Shown in pieces: positions 52,453 to 61,800 of a stretch of 64,000 nt of DNA. The stretch's first letter is position 1, and the number at the start of each line of letters is the position of its first letter. The stretch comes from CAZTTH01 sp964615975 (GTDB lineage Bacteria; Verrucomicrobiota; Lentisphaeria; JABSQK01; JAJFLO01). The notes under the pieces are model-generated. The model ran no database searches, was not told the DNA's origin, and saw only the letters and a list, made by a program, of their open reading frames with translations. The translations under genes and the position numbers were made by a program. The DNA lies in assembly GCA_964615975.1 (NCBI GenBank), contig CAZTTH010000013.1, positions 20,916 through 84,915 on the forward strand, in the 5' to 3' direction.

Positions 52453-52942
52453 TTAAGTGGAATGAAGCTGACACAAAAATCGACTAAATGAGAGCAGATC
52501 TTCCTTGATCAATGGTTTGAGTAAAACATATTTTTTTTGCCGATATTCCAATGTGTCCCAATCATATTCGCTATCGAAATAATACCGTTTAAAATGTCTG
52601 AATTTTAAAAATTCCATTAACCGTTTACTGGTTTCTTCTCGAATGACTTGTTGACGACGAAGATCATGGATATTGATGGTCATTTTATAAATCAAATGAC
52701 GATGCCATCGAATGGGGTCAAAATGTTTATGAAATACGGTGATATTCTTAAAAATGGTGTTTCTAGGCAAGTATATAATCTGTCATCACTTCCGCGATCA
52801 CGATGGCACTGCTTTGGCCTGTTCCCAGCAGTTTCATTTCATGGGCAATAAAATGAAGATAAAATCGGTCAATTTTATCCAATGCGATTTCTGTTTTCCT
52901 GATTGCACCGATTAAGATGGCAGTTACCTCTTTATCGCTCAT
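52453..52942 (-). pseudogene. Decayed HepT-like (HEPN) partner of a nucleotidyltransferase
   Basis: Read on the minus strand, three frames together give one HepT-like protein. The first runs from ATG 52942 (EIALDKIDRFYLHFIAHEMK) to a stop after MTDYILA. A shift of two bases in a TATATA stretch near 52772-52777 restores DYTCLETPFLRISPYF. A second shift near 52728-52732 leads to HFDPIRWHRHLIYKM and FLKFRHFKRYYFDSEYDWD, ending at 52453. The order and the RHFKRYYF-type block are those of the HepT-like substrate-binding partners of small nucleotidyltransferases. With two frameshifts it should not make a full protein. Its start overlaps the end of the upstream nucleotidyltransferase remnant by 11 bases, the usual coupled order. 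Confidence 0.75.
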
Positions 52943-53299
52943 AAACTTTCCTTCCGCGCCCCAATATCGTCTCACGATGAACTGGAGCCAATTTCTTCCA
53001 TTCGACCATATCCAATGGAAAAACGGTCAGTAACATTGCTTCACCTTAAGCGGAGAAAAATTCATCAGCCATTAAATCTCCATCTATGGCAATATCGATA
53101 TCAGAAATCTCAGAAAAACGCCTCTCATTCAACCATGATCCCCACTGAATTATGCATGTGGGATGGTAATTGGCGATCAGCATTTCCACAATCCTGAAAA
53201 AATCTTCTGACGCAGGCCTGAAACGGCGCAGGTTCTCTAGCCGCCTTAGTTCACGTTTTCTGTCAAGATATTCTCTTGCTTTCTGGTAATTGAAGTCAT
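52932..53299 (-). pseudogene. Decayed small nucleotidyltransferase (MntA-like)
   Basis: Minus-strand frame with the polymerase-beta nucleotidyltransferase signature IIQWGSWLNERRFSEISDID followed by IAIDG, giving the GS and DID catalytic motifs. After EFFSA an in-frame TAA (53046-53048) interrupts it. The same frame continues with GEAMLLTVFPLDMVEWKK and ends GRGRKVYER, the normal family end. So one nonsense change (likely TTA to TAA) breaks an otherwise readable gene. No in-frame ATG precedes the conserved part; ATG 53299 is out of frame by one, so the start is also damaged. It belongs with the HepT-like remnant as a dead MNT-HEPN toxin-antitoxin pair. Confidence 0.8.
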
Positions 53300-53324
53300 T
53301 CGATGATGTCTTTTTATCTGAATG

Positions 53325-56300
53325 TTAGTCAATTAGTCTTAGATCGATGGTGGTTTTCAGTCCATTGGAAAACATCCAATACCCACGATTTGGTTTCAAT
53401 TCGCTGGCAACGATGAATTGACACTTCAGAGCATCCCAATACCATATCGATCCCATGATGCCATCACCGATTCCTGGCAGTACTCGATGAACTCCCAGGC
53501 CGGATGGCCCAACCAGATTCCATCCTGAAGAAATGTTCACCGATGAGTAGTTATTAAATAATGGTCCGGGAATATCGTCCACAACACCATTGCGGATGGA
53601 GTAAATCCAATATCCCCTTCTACTTCTCAATATATAATGAAAGTTTAGACTTTGCGCGACATGATTCCAGTACCAATTTTCTCCGGCCAGGACATTTACG
53701 CCATTCATGCGGAAAATTTGCTGTGGGAGAAGGTTCGATGTCGGCGCTGAAGTGAATGATATCAGATTCCACCCTGCCGTTAAATTTATTGATTGTCTTG
53801 CTCCGCGAATAAAAACTTTGACGATTGTGGGAAGAGATTCGGATGATGCTTGATTGTCAATCGCCCTGAGTTGAAATTCATCTTCGGTATAGGCATTTAC
53901 ATTGCCATTCACGGTATAGATCAAAGAAAAATCAGCATATGGAACGGGATCATTTATGCCCAGTGCATTATTTTGAAAACGGAGAGTTCCAAATTCTGGA
54001 TGGGATACGATTTGGAGCTGTAAATCGGCGGAAGGATTGGCGCTTTCCACCACGACCATGTCATTGTCAATAATCCCTTCGCTAACCGTTTCATTTAATA
54101 ACAATGGTCTGATAACAGTCAATTTTGGATTCTGAGAATCGATAATCGTAATATTTACCGTTTTCAGCTCTGACAAATGGCCCGCCCCATCTCGCAAACG
54201 AAATTGAAACGTGTCGCTTCCCACAATCCCGGATTGTGGTGCATAGATTACTCTGATAGACGAAGTTCCGGAGTTAAAAGGTAATAATACGAATTTTTTA
54301 TCATGTTCAGGTTCGATGACCGTATCGACTTCAATATCGATGATATCGTTGCCGGTAAGTTTGACCTCGATAATGATGGGATCACTGTTTTTCTCAACGG
54401 TGAAGGTAGTCGTCCCGGAAATTCCGGGTAGTTCATGGTTAGTTAATCCCAAATCATTTATAAATATGTCTGATACATTATTCGTGTCATTGCCGATCCC
54501 AATCAAATTATTGGCATCAGACATAAACACCACCAAATGACCATCCGCACTAAGTGCACCGGAAGTTGAAGTTCCATTTCCCTCTGAACCATTTTTATAA
54601 CTTACCAGGTGATTTTGTCCGGTAAAAACATCTTTGCGGTATGCTTGTGAAGGATTTTGTGCCACTATTTTTGTGGTATAATAAACAAACCGCCCATCAT
54701 CGGAGATGGCGATATTAAAAGAATTCGCTTGTTCCAGAGAAATCGTTGCTGCATTCGCAACCAGATCTGTATATTGAACACTTACAATTGATTGGTTCAA
54801 GGTGGTATGGATTAAAAAACGTCCGGTCATCGAAAGACGAGGATTATTTCCAGATAACATTGGATCAGCATAGTGATTGTCATCAACATAATACAGATGA
54901 AGAGTGGAATTCGTAGTGTTATCACGGGCAAAAACGATCACGTTGCCATTGGCTGATATATATGGATTTCGCCCATCTGCGATGAATTGTTTTGGATGTG
55001 ATCGGTTTTTAAAATCGTAAAGGTAAACTTTCTCTGATTTTTCGTAGACAACCCGCAATCCATCATGAGATATCGATGGAGAACTTGAGAGGTCACTACC
55101 AAATACATCAAGGACAGTCCGCCGCTGACTGAACATATCTTGGACGATTAAACGTTTTTCATCTTCTGTATAGTAGACGACCTGCGAACCATCACCGGAA
55201 ATTACACAATAATACGAATTGCCCGAAAAACCGAAACTTAGTTTGGTCAATTGCTGATTCTGGGTATTCTTGAGGAACACATCAGCAAATCCATTATTCT
55301 CCGGATCGAACGCTTCTGAACGCGATGAAAAAACAACGAATTCACCATTCCCGCTGATATCCAATCCCGGTTTCGTCAAATCAAATGAACTCCCATTCCC
55401 TTGTATTCCGAACTCTGTTTGGCTGGCTCGTTCAAGCAATCCATTGCTGCCATCCACAAATCGTAGTTTTACCGTTGCGGGGGAAGAATCATTCACCCCA
55501 TCGTTTAGGGTGTAGGTCATTGTAATCAGCTCTCCTAAGATGGCGCTATTTTTAGTGTAAATCAATGATGATGAACTGAGAGGATATTCAATGCCAATAT
55601 TTAATGAAGTAATGGCATTGTTTATCTTAATTTGCAGTGTTCCGTCATGCGGCAGGGCATGAATCTTGAAAGTAAGCTCATCATTGTCCAGATCGAATCC
55701 ACCCACATTAAACGATATTATCGAATCGGCAGGTGGTGAATGATAAATACCACTCACTGTTTTATTCAAGGCGGTCGGAGGATGATTCGCAAAATGTTGA
55801 CCACGATCGACTAAATAAATCTGTTGCTTTCCATTGGTATCAACGCTCAGATTATCTGCCTTGGTGACAAAAGTGATATATCTGCCATTGGGTGAAATCT
55901 CAGGAGCCAGACAATCGGCATTTGCTGGAATCCCAATATGATTCAAACTGATACACTGGATTTTGTAAACCTCATGATCAAATAAATAAATCTGATAAAA
56001 ACCATTTCCAACTCCGGTGACCCAATTGGATGAATTTGAACGAAATACCATGAATCGTCCATCCTGATTTAAACGCGGACTGTCATTATTGCCGTTGCTT
56101 TGAATACCTTGATTGGTAAGTCTCTCGATGTGGGTGTCTTTCCACAAGAAAATATCGTTTAAAGCGGTCCCATTGGTATCATTATAAACCAATCCACTAT
56201 CTTTACTAATAAATGCAACGACCTTGCCATCACCAGAAATCACCGGTGTTTCAGCAGAGAAAAAACTGTGTGACAAATTACGAAAATTCCGTTCTGAGAT

Positions 56301-57068
56301 CATAGTGAAACTTCCATTCGCACGATTATGAAGAAAAATATCTCGTGTTCCATTCGTATCTGCTGATATGATATTTGAGGCGTCAGAAGAGAATACCAAC
56401 AATTTCCCATCATCCGATACTTCCGGATCGTAACTACTGTTGTTAGCACTTGCGGTGAGATTGATGGGATTATTTGGGTGTGCGCTATAATCATGGAGAA
56501 ATATGTCACTGCGCGTCCCGGAATTAGCTTCCCAAAAAGCCAGGTTAGATTGTATTCCAGGCAAAGACAGATGGTATACGTTTGGACGACAAGCTACAGA
56601 CGATAGTAATTGCATTTGCTGGACTGAGATATTGTTGGTAAAAACTACTGCCGATAATTGCGCTTCCCTGAGAAAGTAAACTATCGTGTCTGTCGCGTTC
56701 ACATCGATCCAATAAGCGCCGCCATTAGCCGGGCAAGCATTTGAGACTATTTGATTCTGAACATTGAATAACTCGACGCCATGATCGTGGCGGTAGACAT
56801 AAAAATCAGAAACTGTATTACTATCGACCGGCGCCAACTGCGCTGAACTTATGAAATAAACAGCTCCCGCTGTGGTTATCGGCGATCGGTGTGCTCCGAT
56901 GTTATTATTACCAAATACAGTCGCAAAACCGCTATCCTTATCGCCTGGCAATCCACTTGAAGTACGGGAAATTAATATCGGTGAAGAAATTCCCCAAAGG
57001 GGCAGTATTGCCAATGCGGCAACACATTGTAGCAGCTTCTTACTATATGCGTTTATCAATTTCATCAT
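53325..57068 (-). CDS. Giant exported protein with PD40-like propeller repeats and GWNL C-terminal repeats
   Basis: Exported protein of 1247 residues. A signal peptide (LLQCVAALAILPLWGIS) is followed by two blocks of WD40/PD40-like beta-propeller repeats. Examples are VSDDGKLLVFSSDASNI, ISGDGKVVAFISKDSGLV and EISPNGRYITFVTKADNL, often with an Asp-Thr-Asn-Gly loop before DIFL. Between and after them lie cadherin-like segments (FDLDNDELTFKIHALPHDGT). The C-terminus has two related units, LTAGWNLISFTSAP and ISSGWNLVGPSG, each followed by a Trp/Tyr-rich WYW stretch. TolB/PD40 propellers bind proteins or sugars at the surface. Low-GC relative to neighbours by eye. No enzyme motif was seen. Confidence 0.8.
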   Translation of the reverse strand: MMKLINAYSKKLLQCVAALAILPLWGISSPILISRTSSGLPGDKDSGFATVFGNNNIGAHRSPITTAGAVYFISSAQLAPVDSNTVSDFYVYRHDHGVELFNVQNQIVSNACPANGGAYWIDVNATDTIVYFLREAQLSAVVFTNNISVQQMQLLSSVACRPNVYHLSLPGIQSNLAFWEANSGTRSDIFLHDYSAHPNNPINLTASANNSSYDPEVSDDGKLLVFSSDASNIISADTNGTRDIFLHNRANGSFTMISERNFRNLSHSFFSAETPVISGDGKVVAFISKDSGLVYNDTNGTALNDIFLWKDTHIERLTNQGIQSNGNNDSPRLNQDGRFMVFRSNSSNWVTGVGNGFYQIYLFDHEVYKIQCISLNHIGIPANADCLAPEISPNGRYITFVTKADNLSVDTNGKQQIYLVDRGQHFANHPPTALNKTVSGIYHSPPADSIISFNVGGFDLDNDELTFKIHALPHDGTLQIKINNAITSLNIGIEYPLSSSSLIYTKNSAILGELITMTYTLNDGVNDSSPATVKLRFVDGSNGLLERASQTEFGIQGNGSSFDLTKPGLDISGNGEFVVFSSRSEAFDPENNGFADVFLKNTQNQQLTKLSFGFSGNSYYCVISGDGSQVVYYTEDEKRLIVQDMFSQRRTVLDVFGSDLSSSPSISHDGLRVVYEKSEKVYLYDFKNRSHPKQFIADGRNPYISANGNVIVFARDNTTNSTLHLYYVDDNHYADPMLSGNNPRLSMTGRFLIHTTLNQSIVSVQYTDLVANAATISLEQANSFNIAISDDGRFVYYTTKIVAQNPSQAYRKDVFTGQNHLVSYKNGSEGNGTSTSGALSADGHLVVFMSDANNLIGIGNDTNNVSDIFINDLGLTNHELPGISGTTTFTVEKNSDPIIIEVKLTGNDIIDIEVDTVIEPEHDKKFVLLPFNSGTSSIRVIYAPQSGIVGSDTFQFRLRDGAGHLSELKTVNITIIDSQNPKLTVIRPLLLNETVSEGIIDNDMVVVESANPSADLQLQIVSHPEFGTLRFQNNALGINDPVPYADFSLIYTVNGNVNAYTEDEFQLRAIDNQASSESLPTIVKVFIRGARQSINLTAGWNLISFTSAPTSNLLPQQIFRMNGVNVLAGENWYWNHVAQSLNFHYILRSRRGYWIYSIRNGVVDDIPGPLFNNYSSVNISSGWNLVGPSGLGVHRVLPGIGDGIMGSIWYWDALKCQFIVASELKPNRGYWMFSNGLKTTIDLRLID

Positions 57069-57277
57069 GAATATAAATTATCGATTGAATTATATCGGGG
57101 TAATATAGTCGTAATAAATTTAAGGTAATCCATAAAATATTGGTAAAGATGAAGGCATCCGTTAACCAGGATGAGCTGTGAAAAAAACTTCTCGCTCTGG
57201 TTTAAAAAATAGTGAAACCAGGTAGTGGCAGCAATTTCATCCTCAATGATAATTACAACAATTCCGATACCCTGCAA

Positions 57278-57777
57278 ATGATTCTCAAGCACATTATAAA
57301 AAAAACCCATATGTAATTATCGGTGGATTGGCTACGCGATTATCTATGCCGGAACGTGTTATACTGGATATTGATATCCTCATCCATCTGTCTGATCACG
57401 ATGGCTTGGAGAATGAATTACTTCTACATGATTGTAGTAAATTTGGTGCTTTTACCATTGGCATCAGCAGTTGGCAATTAGATGACGACAGCATACTGGA
57501 TGTGATTGAATCATCTGCAGTATGGGTTTCCGGGGCACTTGCCCAACCTCATATCGGCATAGATAATATGCCTAATATTCAATTGCCATATTTTGTCTTT
57601 ATGAAACTAATATCCAACCGAACTCAGGATTTAGCCGATATCAGTCGAATGATGGGCAGAGCGAATGATCATGAACTTGATCAGGTAAGAACTCTGGTCA
57701 ACCTACTTACATCCTCTGATGCTGCTGATTTGGAAAGTTTGATCGCATTAGGCAAGTTAGAACGTCACCAAAAATAA
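57278..57777 (+). CDS. AbiEii-like nucleotidyltransferase-fold protein with frame break at A8
   Basis: About 160 residues if repaired. The readable frame contains YVIIGGLATRLSMPERVILD followed by IDIL, the GG and DxD motifs of nucleotidyltransferases of the AbiEii/DUF6036 kind. It ends with FMKLISNRTQDLADISRMMG, the conserved C-terminal helix. The motif GG lies before the first in-frame start codon (TTG 57328), so the true start must be upstream. ATG 57278 opens a frame (MILKHIIKK) that joins it if the A8 run at 57298-57305 gains one base. This may be real decay, transcriptional slippage or an assembly error. No AbiEi-type partner is beside it. A terminator follows, and the stop codon is in its stem. 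Confidence 0.6.
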
Positions 57778-57809
57778 AAGGCCGATTTAGTCATAATCGG
57801 CCTTTTATT
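57773..57809. terminator. Bidirectional terminator between converging genes
   Basis: A 14-bp stem (57773-57786 with 57796-57809, core GGCCGAT/ATCGGCC) flanked by A and T runs on both sides serves the nucleotidyltransferase gene and, read the other way, the beta-barrel gene that ends at 57839. Confidence 0.88.
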
Positions 57810-57838
57810 TTGTTATCGAAAAATTGTAGTATTAATTT

Positions 57839-58801
57839 TTAGAAACTGACTATCAAACGAATTCGCGCTCCATGAGTTTCCAGATCCTGCTCAGCTTGCT
57901 TGGTGCCCGCTTCGTCGCTAGCAAAATCATAGCGGTACCCAACCGCTAAAGCTAACGAATCATTAAATTGGAACTGCAAATCTATGGCGCCATACAGACC
58001 AAGGATGAAATCAGTGTCTGAATCACTTTTCCTTTGCGAAGATACCCCGGTATAACTGGGATCATCCGCCGGGGCGGATGAATATGTTACCAAAGCTTTC
58101 TGAACACTATGGGCATCGCTGATTGTCAAGGTCGGACCTGCTGCCAGGCACAGACTCAAAGCGTCCATATGGATACTCCCTTTAAGACCAAAATCAAACA
58201 TATACATTTCTAAATCGAAATCATTCTCAACCGTCGCATTGGTCCCGGGATTAAAATTGGGATTCAAGGTTTGAGTTGCCGGATTCATTGGTACTACCAC
58301 CCGATTTGATGGCGGTTGTGTTATCGGCCCGATGACTAAATGGGAAAAATTCTGGGCACTGAAATTGCCGTTATTAGTACGATTTCCTGTATCTTTTTCC
58401 CCAGATTGAATACTGAAAAAGGAAAAGTTAAAAACAAAATCCAGCATATTGTCTTCTCCGATAGGCATTTCAAATCCAATTGATGGCGCCCACTTGTCAC
58501 TATCATCTTCACCACCGAGATAGTGGATGTAATCAGCAAAAACCACGGAATTTGATGAAATTGTCGTGGTATAACCTTGAACCCCGAAAGGACCTCCAGG
58601 AGTTGCTTCATTGCCATGGTTTGATAATGCAAATTTATTGAACTTTACATCGTCAAAATTTCGATAAACCAGACCTAAGGTCAGCCGTATTTCATGTTCA
58701 GTTTGTCGAATTGAAACATCATCTTCTGGTAATTGGCTCCATAACTGATTATTGCCACAGACAAGAAAACACAGAATTATCATTAGTCGAATGTATTTCA
58801 T
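57839..58801 (-). CDS. Outer-membrane beta-barrel protein
   Basis: Exported protein of 320 residues with signal peptide (LMIILCFLVCGNNQLWSQ). The chain alternates polar and aromatic/hydrophobic residues as in membrane strands (IRLTLGLVYRNFD, MLDFVFNFSFFSI, LSLCLAAGPTLTI, DLQFQFNDSLALAVGYRYDF). It ends ARIRLIVSF, with the terminal Phe recognised by the Bam machinery. No plug domain or OmpA domain is seen, so a small porin-like barrel is most likely. It is 80 bases downstream of the giant CHRD/tandem-95 gene on the same strand, and the two may act together at the surface (inference). Confidence 0.75.
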   Translation of the reverse strand: MKYIRLMIILCFLVCGNNQLWSQLPEDDVSIRQTEHEIRLTLGLVYRNFDDVKFNKFALSNHGNEATPGGPFGVQGYTTTISSNSVVFADYIHYLGGEDDSDKWAPSIGFEMPIGEDNMLDFVFNFSFFSIQSGEKDTGNRTNNGNFSAQNFSHLVIGPITQPPSNRVVVPMNPATQTLNPNFNPGTNATVENDFDLEMYMFDFGLKGSIHMDALSLCLAAGPTLTISDAHSVQKALVTYSSAPADDPSYTGVSSQRKSDSDTDFILGLYGAIDLQFQFNDSLALAVGYRYDFASDEAGTKQAEQDLETHGARIRLIVSF

Positions 58802-58883
58802 GTACGCTCTCCTTTATTTATCGTATGTATTGTACTTTTAAGAAATGATTGAGTAAAATCTGAGATTGAAATCATATGTCAAA

Positions 58884-61800
58884 TCATTGATTATTTTCGA
58901 TCAGAATAAATGACTTTTGACTGCTAGCGACTCCTCCGGCAGTTTTGCCGATGATATTGATGACATCACCGATCGCAAAACCATTGCCATCAAATTCCAA
59001 AGTCACCGATCCATCAACAACCGATTGACCAAGATAAGCTTTCCAATTTGTTGAGGTCATCCCAAAATGATACACATCGACGGTTGCAACACTAGGAGAA
59101 CCAGGAGCAAACGTCAGATGCAACCTTTTATTATTTTCTACATTTAGACGTACATTTGTTATTAATGGTTTTGACAGATCCTTGACAACATCAAAGGTCT
59201 GCAATTCACTGTATAGGCTGAAAGGATGTTCGACAGAATCATTGATTGCTATGAGCGCCCAACTGTAGGTTCCTGGTAGAAGATTGACTACCAATGGCGG
59301 TACCTGATCATTGGTATTGCGATCAAATGATTCGAACAACAGTAAACCGACTCCTTCCTGAAAAAGATATAGTTCATAGCGCGTGGAATTCTCAACTGCA
59401 TCCCAATCCAGAAATACATCGACAGATCCCTTGGGAGCGGTTATGACCGTCCCTGTAGAAGGAAAGAGATTCATCGGCTGATCCAAAGGCTGATCTTCTG
59501 CTGCAGTCTCAACAGTAATTGATAAGGGAGCCGCGCAAACAGGTTCACCTTCGATACGTTCGTCTACTGGATTAAAGCCACAAATAGTGAAACTATAGTT
59601 TCCTGTAGTTGTAAAATTAAACGACAAGGAGACGGGATCATTCAACGGTATGGTGCCATCATTGCGAGGAACAAATACTTGATTAATGGTGTTTATGAAG
59701 TTATTGGGACCCTCAACTTGAATTTTATAACCCCGCGCATTACCCGCGACAAAATCCAATCCCACATTTCCAGTCGAATCATTGCTCTTTAAGCGAATCC
59801 CCCCTCCTTGAAAATCAAATCGGGGCACTTCGGCACGATCATATTCCACATCAACGTTATGGTCAGTTTGTGCTTCGAGATTGAGAAAATCAGTAGTATT
59901 GGGAACGAAAGGCCCAAAAGCTTCAGCCATTGTACCGAGCGCTGGATTCCATGTCCGATAGCGTGAACGATAATCCCAATCACTGCCATTGCCTCCCGGA
60001 AGGAATCCGGAAAATCCAGCAGAAAAATAGACCCTGGGTGTTAAATCAACCCCATTATTTGCTTGATTAATCAACACATTGGATTCAAAAACTGGCGTCG
60101 TCAGTTGGTTATTGGCAATATCCTGCTTGCTGTATATCTGGACATTATACCATTGCGATTTATCTCCACTACCCGCACCGCTGTTCGTTCCCGCTATAAG
60201 CGGATCAAAGGATAAAAATGGATACCATAACGGAGATCCGACAGTAATGGTTACGGTTGCCACATTTGAATAAACTTCATTACTGGCGCCGTCATCATCC
60301 GCGTCTAATACCCGATACTTAAATGAATCCAATCCGGTAAAACCCGGAGCTGGAGTGTAGGTTACGGTTACCGTTGTTATATCACCATTTCGTGAAGCAG
60401 CGGTATGAATCTTAACGGTTCCGCCTTCTTCGCTGGCAACACATTGAACCGTGTTGTCACATGGGCCTACTGTAATTTTGGCGAATGATGATCCTGTTGG
60501 CGATCCTTGAAATTCTTCCGCCGCGGAATCAATATCAAATGATGCCAGGGTAATGTTCGTTGACTGATCCTTTTTGGTAAAGGTGCGGATATTATCATCA
60601 TCAATAACCGGGGGATCGTTTACTCCCGTAACCCGGATCGTCACCGTGCTTGTGCTTTGGGCATCACCATCAGTGATAATATAGGTGAAGGTTTGATCGC
60701 TATGTTCTCCTACAGCCAGGCTCTCGAATTCATCATTGGGATCATAGGAAAAGGTGTTGGTTGTACCAATCCGTTGTAAAATTCCTGTTATCCCTGAGCT
60801 GTTAAATGAAACCAGGGTTAAAGGTTCAATATCGACATCCGTATCGTTGACAGCGATAATGTCCGTGGTCGTAATTGATGGACCATCCTCGGTTACAGTG
60901 AATTGATCCGGATTCGCCATCGGCGCGTCATTAACTCCGGTAATCGTCATTGTCACCGTGACGGTATCAGTGCCTCCATGACCATCCGAAATGACAAATC
61001 CGAAGGTGTCAGTATCATTCTCGCCTGTATCAAGACTTTCGAACTTTCCATTGGGATTATAAGTTAAATCATTTACGCAGCTTCCCGTACCAGCAGAAAT
61101 TGCTCCGCCTTTAGATGATGTCGAATTAAATGAGGAAATACAGAGCGTATCATTTTCGACATCGAAATCATTGCCGACTAAATTCGACAAAGTAACAGCT
61201 GTATCTTCAGTGGTAGAGCCGTTATCGTCTGTGGCGATCGGAGCATCATTTACACCTGTAATCGTTATCGTTACCGATGCGCTGGCGGTTCCACCATGTC
61301 CATCTGAAACAACATACGAAAATGTATCTGTACCCTGTTGACCTATCTGCAAGCTTTCGAATTGACCGTTGGGATTATAAAAGACATTAGCGCCGTTATT
61401 GGTAATGGTTATGGTTCCTCCGGAAGTTCCAGGAGAAACAACTGAAAATACTGACTTGCCATCAGATGTATCAGGATCAATATCGTTCGCCAATACATCA
61501 ATAGTCTTACCAGTATCTTCGTTTGTAGTATCGCTATCCCCAACTGGTGTCGGTGTATCATTTACCCCAGTTATGGTCACAGTCACCGTGCCGGTATCTT
61601 CTCCGCCGTTGCCGTCATCGATCACATATTCAAAACTGTCAGTATCGCTTTCATTTACCGCAAGATAATTGAAAACTGTACTTGGATCATAACTAAAACT
61701 GTTCTGGTTTCGTGTTATTGAAACGCCTTTAGAACTCGTCGTGCTGCCACTGGTTACAGTTAAGGCATTGTTTTCAGGGTCGGTATCATTACTTATGAGA

